Source: Hyphomicrobiales bacterium
Lineage (GTDB): Bacteria > Pseudomonadota > Alphaproteobacteria > Rhodobacterales > Rhodobacteraceae
Reading direction: 5' to 3'
Assembly (NCBI GenBank): GCA_003558415.1
Contig: PWLT01000397.1
Location: 1 to 5,125, forward strand
DNA: 5,125 nucleotides
Under the pieces are notes generated by a model, which was not told the origin of the DNA, ran no database searches, and saw only the letters and a list, made by a program, of their open reading frames with translations. Made by a program: the position numbers and the translations under genes. The first letter of the stretch is position 1. The number at the start of each line of letters is the position of its first letter. Below, in pieces: positions 1 to 5,125 of the stretch.

Positions 1-489
1 CCGCATGCGGGGATCATGTTCCGCGACGTGACCACACTGTTTGCGGATGCGCGCGGCTTCCGCATGGCGGTGGATCAGTTGCTGCACCCCTATGCGGGCG
101 AGCGCATCGACAAGGTCGCGGGGCTCGAGGCGCGCGGCTTCATCCTCGGCGGTGCGGTGGCGCATCAGCTCGGCACCGGCTTCGTGCCGATCCGCAAGAA
201 GGGCAAGCTCCCCGCCGCGACGATCGCGCAGGAATACCAGCTCGAATACGGCGAGGCGGTGATGGAGATGCATGACGACGCGCTGGAGCCCGGCGCGCGC
301 GTGCTTCTGGTGGACGACCTGCTGGCCACCGGCGGCACCGCCGAGGCCGGCATACGCCTGATCGAGCGGCTGGGCGCCGAGGTTGCCGGCTGCGCCTTCG
401 TGGTGGAGCTGCCGGAGCTGGGCGGGCGCAAGCGTCTGGAAGCGCTGGGCATGTCGGTGCATGCGCTCTGCGCCTTCGAGGGGGCCTGA
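1..489 (+). CDS. apt: Adenine phosphoribosyltransferase, 5'-truncated by window edge
   Basis: Cytosolic purine-salvage enzyme that converts adenine and PRPP to AMP and pyrophosphate. The frame is open from base 1, and its first residues ([11 protein letters not shown]) match the conserved 'YPxPGIxFRDVT' segment of Apt. The ATG at 16 is therefore internal (the Ile-Leu/Met position of that motif), and about 20 N-terminal residues lie outside the window, judging by the 183-residue E. coli enzyme. Visible landmarks, in order: the EARGF segment (about 127-141), the flexible loop region RKKGKLP (about 193-213), EY.LEYG (about 232-252), and the PRPP-binding signature [12 protein letters not shown] (about 304-339), which has the two acidic residues and the TGGT loop of type I phosphoribosyltransferases. 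It ends at a TGA at 487-489. It converges on the SDR gene with a 9-bp gap, so their 3' ends almost touch. The family call is firm; promoter and true start cannot be seen. Confidence 0.96.
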   Translation, partial: PHAGIMFRDVTTLFADARGFRMAVDQLLHPYAGERIDKVAGLEARGFILGGAVAHQLGTGFVPIRKKGKLPAATIAQEYQLEYGEAVMEMHDDALEPGARVLLVDDLLATGGTAEAGIRLIERLGAEVAGCAFVVELPELGGRKRLEALGMSVHALCAFEGA

Positions 490-498
490 GCGCGGCCC

Positions 499-1308
499 TC
501 AATGCGCCGGTGCGTCCACCGGATCGATCAGGGTACGCCCGCCATCCACGGTCACGATCTGCCCGGTCATGAAGGACGAGCCGTCCGAGGCCAGAAACTG
601 CGCCGCCTCGGCCACCTCGCTGGGCGCGGCGATGCGCGAGAGCGGCGTGTTGTCGCGGATCTCGGCGCGGTAATCGGCGTGATCGCGGATCTGGCCCTTG
701 AGGCTGGCGCTCATCACCGAACCGAAGGCCACGGCATTCACGCGCACGCGGTATTCGGCCAGCGCCACAGCCAGCGCTCGCGTCATCTGATCGAGCGCGG
801 CGGAACTGATCGAATAGCCCAGCAGCTCGGGCTGGGTGCGCCGCGCCGCGATTGACGAGAGGTTGATGATCGCCCCGTTGCTGCGGGCATCGCCGCTCTC
901 CTTCTCGGCCTGCGCGATCATGCGCCGCGCCACCGCCTGACTCAGCCGCAGGCTGGTCATGAGGTTCTGCTGGAGCAGCAGCTCGACCGAATCGTCCTCG
1001 GGCGAAAGCGGATCGGAGCGCACGCATTGGCGCGAGGCATTGACCAGAATATCCACGCGATCAAAGGCATCGACGGTCGCCGAGAGCAGATTGGCGACGG
1101 TCAGCTTTTCGCGCAGATCGCCGCTGAACAGGCGAACCGTCTCCTCCTTCTTGGCGATGTCGCCGATTTCCTTCTCCAGGCGCGCCTCGTCGAGATCCGC
1201 GAACACCACATTCGCGCCCTGATCGACGAAATGCCGCGCAATGGCGAGCCCGACCCCATTCGCCGCCCCCGTCACGATGGCCGTGCGGCCTTCGATGGAA
1301 AAACTCAT
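499..1308 (-). CDS. SDR-fold protein with degenerate active site (YxxxS)
   Basis: A 269-residue classical-length short-chain dehydrogenase/reductase homologue; its substrate is unknown. The N-terminal Rossmann motif TGxxxGxG is intact (T13, G14, G18, G20). Asp38 at the end of strand 2 suggests NAD(H) rather than NADP(H) preference. Asn115, the helix-4 Asn, and Ser152, 13 residues before the tyrosine, are in place, as is Tyr165. However, the invariant YxxxK reads Y-S-I-S-S, so Ser169 (codon tcc, 804-802) replaces the catalytic/cofactor-binding lysine. The usual NNAG reads NASR (N90-R93). The C-terminal block (E/VA..AQFLASD.SSFMTGQ..TVDGG) is normal. Start ATG at 1308 has GAGGG (1316-1312) just upstream. 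It follows rsmC by 43 bp and is probably the last gene of clpS-rsmC-SDR. It is intact, with no frameshift. It may be a pseudo-dehydrogenase, a nucleotide-binding scaffold, or an enzyme with altered chemistry. Confidence 0.9.
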   Translation of the reverse strand: MSFSIEGRTAIVTGAANGVGLAIARHFVDQGANVVFADLDEARLEKEIGDIAKKEETVRLFSGDLREKLTVANLLSATVDAFDRVDILVNASRQCVRSDPLSPEDDSVELLLQQNLMTSLRLSQAVARRMIAQAEKESGDARSNGAIINLSSIAARRTQPELLGYSISSAALDQMTRALAVALAEYRVRVNAVAFGSVMSASLKGQIRDHADYRAEIRDNTPLSRIAAPSEVAEAAQFLASDGSSFMTGQIVTVDGGRTLIDPVDAPAH

Positions 1309-1351
1309 GCGCCCTCGCTGGCTGATTCCGCAGCCGCCACCCTATGCCAAC

Positions 1352-2371
1352 TCACCCGCGCTTGCGAGCACCCGAAGGCGGCCGGGGCCGAGCGGCGCGA
1401 AACAGCTTGAATCGGCCATCGCCCGCAAGCTCTGCGATGTCGCGAAACGCCGCGCCGAGCGCGCGCTCGTATGGCAGGCTCCGGTTGGCCACCATCCACA
1501 GCGTGCCCTGCGGTGCCAGCATCCGCGCCGCCGAAGCGATGAAATCCACGCCCAATTCGGGGGTTGCGGCGCGCTCGGTATGAAAGGGCGGGTTCATCAC
1601 CACCGCATCGAAGGGCTCATCGGGGCGAAAGCGCGTCGCATCAGCCCAGTGAAAGCGCGCGCGCGAATCGCTGATATTGCGGCGCGCGCATTCCAGCGCC
1701 GCGTGATCGGCCTCGATCAGATGCACCTCTTCCACGCCGTCATGCTCAAGCAACTGCGCCGCCAGCCAGCCCCAGCCCGCGCCCGGATCAGCCAGCCGGG
1801 CGCCGATCCGCCCCGGCAGTGCCTCGGCGAGCAGCCGCGAGCCCGGATCGGGCCCATCAGCCGAGAACACGCCCGGAAGGGTGACGAATCCCCCCTCCAC
1901 CTGCTGCGGGACCGCGCGCCAGTCGGCAAATGCCGCACCCGGCGTAGCCATCCAGTACAGCTTGCCATGCCCCTTGGATACCGGCGCCGACACATCCGCG
2001 CGGGCGCGGCTCTCGCGCAACAGCGAATCGATGCCCTCGGATTTCTGGCCATCCACGATCAGCGGTCCGTCGGTGACCTCGGCGGCCTGCGCGATGAGAT
2101 CGCGCGCCGCCGCCTTGGCGCGTGGCAGGCACACCAGCACCGCGGCGTAGCGGCCGTCCGGCGCCACGCCGGTGGTCCAGCCTGCCGCAGCGAACGCATC
2201 GTGATCGGGGCGAAATCCCTGGATGATATGCACCCGCGCGCGATCCAACATTGAAAGATCGTCGCCTGCGCGCGGGCCGAACACGGCAATGCGCCCGTCG
2301 CGCGGCAGGGCCAGCCCTGCCTCGCCCAGCGCCAGCGCGAGTCGCGCCGCTCGGGGATCGCTCACCGCCAT
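1352..2371 (-). CDS. rsmC: RsmC-like 16S rRNA (guanine-N2) methyltransferase
   Basis: A 339-residue, two-domain methyltransferase. E. coli RsmC N2-methylates G1207 of 16S rRNA in 30S subunits using S-adenosylmethionine. The N-terminal half (about 1-165) resembles the degenerate RsmC/RlmG N-domain, with a 'KGHGKLYW' segment (133-140). It is followed by the family linker GVFS...D.GSRLLAEALP (167-186). The catalytic half carries SAM motif I as DPGAGWG (D195, G197, G199, G201), the acidic ribose-binding residue at the end of strand 2 (E220), and NPPFH at 260-264. That last motif is diagnostic of the RsmC/RlmG guanine-N2 methyltransferases. The ATG at 2371 lies 16 bp after the clpS stop; the only SD-like stretch (AGGGGG, 2389-2384) overlaps that stop and sits 12 nt away, so translational coupling with clpS is likely. 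A GTG at 2365 is a weaker alternative start. RlmG-type specificity (23S) cannot be excluded from motifs alone; the shorter RsmC-like length favours RsmC. Confidence 0.85.
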   Translation of the reverse strand: MAVSDPRAARLALALGEAGLALPRDGRIAVFGPRAGDDLSMLDRARVHIIQGFRPDHDAFAAAGWTTGVAPDGRYAAVLVCLPRAKAAARDLIAQAAEVTDGPLIVDGQKSEGIDSLLRESRARADVSAPVSKGHGKLYWMATPGAAFADWRAVPQQVEGGFVTLPGVFSADGPDPGSRLLAEALPGRIGARLADPGAGWGWLAAQLLEHDGVEEVHLIEADHAALECARRNISDSRARFHWADATRFRPDEPFDAVVMNPPFHTERAATPELGVDFIASAARMLAPQGTLWMVANRSLPYERALGAAFRDIAELAGDGRFKLFRAARPRPPSGARKRG

Positions 2372-2387
2372 GTCGGCCGGGTGCCCC

Positions 2388-2777
2388 CTATTCCTTTTCC
2401 ATGGTGCATTGCAGCGGGTGCTGGTGGCGGCGAGCGAAATCCATCACCTGCGCGACCTTCGTCTCGGCCACCTCGAAGGAAAACACCCCCACCACGGCCA
2501 CGCCGCGCTTGTGGACCGTCAGCATGATCTCGAAGGCCTGCCCGTGGCTCATGCCGAAGAAACGCTCCAGCACATGCACGACGAACTCCATGGGCGTGTA
2601 ATCGTCATTGAGCAGCAGCACCTTGTAGAGCGGCGGGCGCTGCGTGCGGGTGCGCGTGCGCGTGACGATCTCGGCATCGCCCTCGCGCTTGCCGTCATCC
2701 CCGTCGTCATCGCCGGACAGGACCCAGGGGCGGGACAGTTTCGCGATCAAATCATCATCTGGTGCATGCGCTTTCAT
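2388..2777 (-). CDS. clpS: ATP-dependent Clp protease adaptor ClpS
   Basis: A 129-residue adaptor that recognises N-degron substrates (destabilising N-terminal residues) and delivers them to ClpAP in the cytosol. The folded core starts near residue 48 ([21 protein letters not shown]). N57, D58 and D59 match the E. coli residues (N34-D36) that grip the substrate alpha-amino group. M63 matches gatekeeper M40, and H89 matches H66. The C-terminus [10 protein letters not shown] is standard. The N-terminal tail is about 23 residues longer than in E. coli and has an acidic Asp/Gly stretch (22-29) and an alternating Thr-Arg run (39-45). The reading frame stays open far upstream, but only across sequence antisense to the HAD gene; ATG 2777 is the sensible start because the tail then has the usual ClpS form. 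No Shine-Dalgarno sequence precedes it, and a -10-like element ends 6 nt upstream, so the mRNA may be leaderless. It heads the leftward operon; clpA is not adjacent within the window. Confidence 0.95.
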   Translation of the reverse strand: MKAHAPDDDLIAKLSRPWVLSGDDDGDDGKREGDAEIVTRTRTRTQRPPLYKVLLLNDDYTPMEFVVHVLERFFGMSHGQAFEIMLTVHKRGVAVVGVFSFEVAETKVAQVMDFARRHQHPLQCTMEKE

Positions 2778-2798
2778 GGCGATAGAATATAACCGTTC
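2778..2798. promoter_or_regulatory. Divergent clpS / HAD promoter region with overlapping -10 elements
   Basis: Only 21 bp separate the two divergent start codons, and this stretch is an AT-rich island in GC-rich DNA. On the minus strand, TATATT (2791-2786) and TATTCT (2789-2784) resemble -10 hexamers for clpS, with a weak -35-like TTTTCT at 2813-2808. On the plus strand, TAGAAT (2783-2788) and TATAAC (2788-2793) resemble -10 hexamers for the HAD gene; no convincing -35 was found. TATTCT and TATAAC each end so that a start site 6-7 nt on falls at the A of the respective ATG. Neither gene has a Shine-Dalgarno sequence. This is inference from hexamer matching; the transcription start sites are not demonstrated. 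Confidence 0.5.
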
Positions 2799-3557
2799 AT
2801 GGGTTCGAGAAAAGGGGCGAACGCCCCGCCCGCGCCGGAGGACCGGATCATCGCCGCGACGCTCACGACGATCGGTTTCGATGCCGACGACACGCTTTGG
2901 CACAACGAGCGCTACTTCCGGTTCACTCAGGAGCGCTTTCGCGACCTGTTGCGAGATCACGCAGACCCCGATCATCTGTCCGAGCGCCTGCTGGATGCCG
3001 AGCGGCGCAACCTCGGGCGTTACGGCTTCGGGGTCAAGGGGTTTGTCCTGTCGATGATCGAAACCGCGATCGAGGTCACCGAGGGGCGCGTTCCCGCCAG
3101 CGTCATCGCCGAGCTGATGGAAGCCGGGCGCGAGATGCTCGACCATCCCATCGAACTGCTTCCCGGCGCGCGCGAGACCGTCGAGACGCTTGCCGGCAGC
3201 TACCGGGTCGTGATGATCACCAAGGGCGATCTGCTCCATCAGGAACGCAAGCTCGCCCAGTCGGGGCTGGGGGATCTGTTCGACGCCGTGGAGATCGTCA
3301 GCGACAAGACCTGTGAGATCTACGCGCGCGTCTTCAACCGCCACGGGGCGGGGGCCGAGCGCGCGCTTATGGTCGGGAACTCCCTGCGCTCCGACGTGAT
3401 CCCGCCGATCATGGCAGGCGGATGGGGCGTGCATGTCCCCCATGGCGAGCCCTGGGCGCTCGAACATGCCGAGCCCCCCAGCACGCATGCCCGCTTTCGG
3501 CGCCTTGCCAACCTCACATATCTGCCCGATCTGATCGCCTGGATCGACGGCAGTTGA
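2799..3557 (+). CDS. HAD-superfamily hydrolase (phosphatase-like)
   Basis: A 252-residue cytosolic haloacid dehalogenase-superfamily protein, probably a Mg2+-dependent phosphatase acting on a small phosphorylated metabolite; the substrate cannot be told from sequence. Motif I is GFDADDTLW, with nucleophile D28, acid/base D30 and T32. A helical C1-type cap follows, at about 38-125. Motif II is the Thr of VVMITKGD (T141), motif III the Lys of VSDK (K170), and motif IV GNSLRSD (193-199), with D199 as Mg2+ ligand. Asn194 stands where many relatives have Asp; the GNS form is common in this subgroup. All catalytic residues are present, so activity is expected. The start at 2799 is well constrained: an in-frame TAA lies at 2790-2792, and no other ATG, GTG or TTG lies between it and motif I. 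The roughly 20 residues before the fold look disordered. There is no SD, so a leaderless transcript is possible. It diverges from clpS and precedes the carboxypeptidase by 155 bp. Confidence 0.9.
   Translation: MGSRKGANAPPAPEDRIIAATLTTIGFDADDTLWHNERYFRFTQERFRDLLRDHADPDHLSERLLDAERRNLGRYGFGVKGFVLSMIETAIEVTEGRVPASVIAELMEAGREMLDHPIELLPGARETVETLAGSYRVVMITKGDLLHQERKLAQSGLGDLFDAVEIVSDKTCEIYARVFNRHGAGAERALMVGNSLRSDVIPPIMAGGWGVHVPHGEPWALEHAEPPSTHARFRRLANLTYLPDLIAWIDGS
2814..2827. repeat. Short GC dyad at the start of the HAD gene
   Basis: A perfect inverted repeat: GGGGCG (2814-2819), two bases, then CGCCCC (2822-2827). It covers codons 6-10 of the HAD gene and lies just upstream of the weak -35-like element of the clpS promoter. 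In RNA it would fold as a 5-bp GC stem with a GAAC loop. It could be an operator for the divergent promoter or an RNA hairpin near the HAD start, but short GC palindromes also arise by chance in GC-rich DNA. Confidence 0.3.
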
Positions 3558-3564
3558 GCGCCCG

Positions 3565-3571
3565 AAAGGGG
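3565..3571 (+). promoter_or_regulatory. Strong Shine-Dalgarno-like site before an in-frame upstream ATG (3578)
   Basis: AAAGGGG lies 6 nt before ATG 3578. That ATG is in frame with the carboxypeptidase and is not followed by a stop, so it could extend that protein by 45 residues. The site has better spacing than the one before GTG 3713, but the extra codons are rich in AGA, AGG, AAA, TTT, TGT and TCT, unlike the genes around it. The extension would also push the signal peptide deep inside the protein. I think it is probably not the main start. Confidence 0.4.
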
Positions 3572-3588
3572 TAAAACATGTCTGAATT

Positions 3589-3627
3589 GTGGCGCGAAAC
3601 TCCCTGTAGAAAAAGGTTTTGCGCCAC
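3589..3627 (+). repeat. 12-bp imperfect inverted repeat / RNA hairpin in the carboxypeptidase leader
   Basis: The left arm GTGGCGCGAAAC (3589-3600) and right arm GTTTTGCGCCAC (3616-3627) are reverse complements at 11 of 12 positions. The odd position would be a G-U wobble, so the transcript can form a continuous 12-bp stem with a 15-nt loop. The right arm is followed by GCAGTCCCG, not by a T-run, so it is not a typical intrinsic terminator. It lies 32 bp after the HAD stop and about 86 bp before GTG 3713. It may be a dyad operator, an mRNA-stabilising or attenuating hairpin, or a Rho-assisted end for the HAD transcript. The rest of the 155-bp gap (3558-3712) shows only weak promoter-like hexamers, such as GATAAC at 3638-3643. 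Confidence 0.55.
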
Positions 3628-3712
3628 GCAGTCCCGTGATAACCTGAAACTTGGCAGTGCGACCCCCGGCGGCAAAGACCAGGGGCGCGAAGGCAGGAAA
3701 AGGGCGAGGGCT

Positions 3713-5125
3713 GTGATCCCTTCCGTCAGACAAGTGCCCGGGCGCGTCCTGGGTTTGGTATGTGTGCTGTTTGTCCTCCTCGCGATGCCGGTCATGGCAG
3801 TCGCGGCGCCCTATGCGGCGGTGGTCATGGATGCCCGTTCGGGCGAGATCCTCTTCGCGCGCAACCACGACACAAGGCTGCACCCCGCCTCGCTCACCAA
3901 GATGATGACGCTCTATATCGCCTTCGAGGCGGTCAAGAACGGCGAGATCACGCTCGATACGCAGGTGACGATCTCGCGCAATGCGGCCTCCGAACCCTGT
4001 TCCTGCCTGGGGCTGCGCCCCGGGCAGAGGATTGCCCTGCGCTATCTGATCCGCGCCGCAGCGGTGCGCTCGGGCAATGACGCGGCCACAGCGATCGGTG
4101 AGGCGATCTCGGGCAGCGAGGCGGCCTTCACCGAGCGCATGACCCGGACCGCGCGCGCCATGGGGATGGAGAACACCACCTTCAAGAACGCCCACGGCCT
4201 GACCCATCCCCAGCATCTCTCGACGGCGCGCGACATGACCATTCTCGGGCGTCAGCTCTTCTTCGACTATCCGCAATACTACAATCTCTTCTCGCGCCGC
4301 TCGACCCATGCCGGGATTTCCCAGGTGGTCAACACCAACCGGCGGTTCCTCGACGCCTATCGCGGCGCCGACGGGATCAAGACCGGTTATACCCGCGCCG
4401 CCGGATTCAATCTGGTGGGCTCGGCCGAGCGCGGCGGCAAGCGCATCATCGCCACGGTGTTCGGCGGGCAATCGGTCGCGCATCGCAACGCCAAGATGGC
4501 CGAGTTGCTCGATCTCGGGTTCTCGCGCGCGCCGACGCAGGTGGCGGTGCGTCGTCCGCCCGCGCCCAATTACGGCGCAACCGGCAGCACGAGCGCGAGC
4601 GCGGGGCGGATCATCCGCGTCAACGTGACCGTGGAGCGCAGCCCCCTGCCCCGCCTGCGCCCGCGCCCCGAGGACGAACCGCCCGAGGAAATGCTCCTCG
4701 CCCTGCGCGAAAGCGTGGGCGCCGCGCTCAACGCGGCACAGGCCGAATCGGCGCTTGCCGAGGCCGAGCCGGGCGCCATCCCGCCGGTGGTGCCCGAGGC
4801 CCGCCCCGAAGAATTCGCCGCGCTTGCGCCGGAGGCGGAGGCGGTGCCGGACGCGATATCGGACGCGGTGTCCGATGCGGTGTCGGAGGCCGCGTCAGAA
4901 GCGGCGGGAGAGCCGGAGCCCGAAGTCTTGCCACAGCCGCGCAGCGAGGACATCGTCGTGGCACTGGCCGAGAACGCGCAGGCGCCCAGCCCGGCCCCGC
5001 GCCCCGATGATGCAGCAGCTATCGCGGCACCAGCCGAACAGGGTTCCTCGGACCCGCGCGAGCAACCCGATGATGCCCCGGTCGAGGTGGCAGGGCCGCC
5101 TGCCGACGAACCCGCACCAAGCGAG
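3713..5125 (+). CDS. D-alanyl-D-alanine carboxypeptidase (class A PBP), 3'-truncated
   Basis: Periplasmic DacA/DacC-type serine peptidase that removes the terminal D-Ala from peptidoglycan pentapeptides, limiting cross-linking. 471 codons are visible and the frame runs off the right edge. From GTG 3713 there is a Sec signal peptide: charged start (R6, R11), hydrophobic core 12-28, likely cleavage after A29-V30-A31. The peptidase S11 domain (about 33-280) has S60-LT-K63 (nucleophile and general base), S120-G-N122 and K223-T-G225. An unusual C96-S-C98 follows the conserved SEP segment. From about residue 285 the protein becomes a Pro/Ala/Glu/Asp-rich tail with a tetrapeptide repeat at 380-399. 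Relatives sometimes end in a SPOR or membrane-associating segment, which would lie beyond the window. I chose GTG 3713 because it gives a normal signal peptide and has AAAAGGG (3698-3704) 8 nt upstream. ATG 3578 is the alternative; GTG 3734 lacks a ribosome site. Confidence 0.92.
   Translation, partial: MIPSVRQVPGRVLGLVCVLFVLLAMPVMAVAAPYAAVVMDARSGEILFARNHDTRLHPASLTKMMTLYIAFEAVKNGEITLDTQVTISRNAASEPCSCLGLRPGQRIALRYLIRAAAVRSGNDAATAIGEAISGSEAAFTERMTRTARAMGMENTTFKNAHGLTHPQHLSTARDMTILGRQLFFDYPQYYNLFSRRSTHAGISQVVNTNRRFLDAYRGADGIKTGYTRAAGFNLVGSAERGGKRIIATVFGGQSVAHRNAKMAELLDLGFSRAPTQVAVRRPPAPNYGATGSTSASAGRIIRVNVTVERSPLPRLRPRPEDEPPEEMLLALRESVGAALNAAQAESALAEAEPGAIPPVVPEARPEEFAALAPEAEAVPDAISDAVSDAVSEAASEAAGEPEPEVLPQPRSEDIVVALAENAQAPSPAPRPDDAAAIAAPAEQGSSDPREQPDDAPVEVAGPPADEPAPSE
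4850..4909 (+). repeat. 12-bp coding tandem repeat in the acidic tail
   Basis: Five successive 12-base units encode (D/E)-A-(I/V/A)-(S/G): [20 protein letters not shown]. The second and third units differ at only two bases (gacgcggtgtcc and gatgcggtgtcg). The array sits inside the low-complexity tail of the carboxypeptidase (residues 380-399). Slippage or unequal exchange could change copy number in multiples of four residues without breaking the frame. Confidence 0.75.

Noticed and set aside
16..18. ATG 16 as the start codon of apt
   Set aside because: The bases before it continue the conserved Apt segment (PHAGI) in frame, so the true start lies left of the window.
480..500. Hairpin GGGGGCC (480-486) / GGCCCTC (494-500) at the convergent apt/SDR ends as a bidirectional terminator
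   Set aside because: The stem is real on paper (7 bp with one wobble, 7-nt loop) but there is no T-run on either strand, and it overlaps both stop codons. Such stems are common by chance in GC-rich DNA, so I do not call an intrinsic terminator.
1241..2254. Plus-strand open frame of 337 codons opposite rsmC
   Set aside because: Arg/Ala/His-rich with no motif; rsmC on the minus strand has clear SAM and NPPFH motifs in the same bases.
2778..3488. Extending clpS upstream to make a 366-residue fusion protein
   Set aside because: The extra residues are antisense to the HAD catalytic core and match nothing; the ClpS fold and its usual tail start at ATG 2777.
3587..3612. Sigma70-like promoter TTGTGG...TAGAAA before the carboxypeptidase
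   Set aside because: The spacer would be 14 bp, too short, and the -35 overlaps the left arm of the inverted repeat; no other hexamer pair in 3558-3712 is convincing.
3320..4483. Long minus-strand open frame of 387 codons opposite the HAD and carboxypeptidase genes
   Set aside because: Its composition is His/Arg/Gly-rich with no recognisable domain, and it is the mirror of two well-supported genes. GC-rich genomes have few stops in antisense frames.

Overview
The window looks like ordinary chromosomal DNA from a high-GC alphaproteobacterium, most likely of the Rhodobacter/Roseobacter type (Rhodobacterales). This rests on strong G/C preference at third codon positions, the ClpS sequence (core ...[14 protein letters not shown]..., C-terminus ...[10 protein letters not shown]), and the D-Ala-D-Ala carboxypeptidase with a long acidic Pro/Ala tail. 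The assignment comes from remembered family sequences, not a search. There is no tRNA, rRNA, CRISPR array, insertion sequence or phage gene, and no base-composition break suggesting recent transfer.

Layout: (1) 1-489 (+), the 3' part of apt, adenine phosphoribosyltransferase (purine salvage), cut by the left edge. (2) 499-1308 (-), a short-chain dehydrogenase/reductase-fold protein lacking the catalytic lysine, convergent with apt across a 9-bp gap. (3) 1352-2371 (-), an RsmC-type rRNA guanine-N2 methyltransferase. (4) 2388-2777 (-), clpS, the N-degron adaptor of ClpAP. Genes 4-3-2 read leftward with gaps of 16 and 43 bp and probably form one operon, clpS-rsmC-SDR. (5) 2778-2798, a 21-bp AT-rich divergent promoter region. 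(6) 2799-3557 (+), a HAD-superfamily phosphatase-like hydrolase. (7) 3558-3712, a 155-bp leader with a 12-bp inverted repeat and a strong but probably misleading ribosome binding site. (8) 3713-5125 (+), a D-alanyl-D-alanine carboxypeptidase (class A low-molecular-mass PBP) with signal peptide, SxxK/SxN/KTG motifs and an acidic repetitive tail, cut by the right edge.

Functionally this is a mix of housekeeping genes: purine salvage, rRNA modification, regulated proteolysis, small-molecule dephosphorylation and peptidoglycan trimming. I see no multi-gene novel system. The points most worth a second look are the SDR with YxxxS in place of YxxxK, the 21-bp bidirectional promoter that may produce two leaderless mRNAs, and the hairpin plus start-codon ambiguity before the carboxypeptidase gene.
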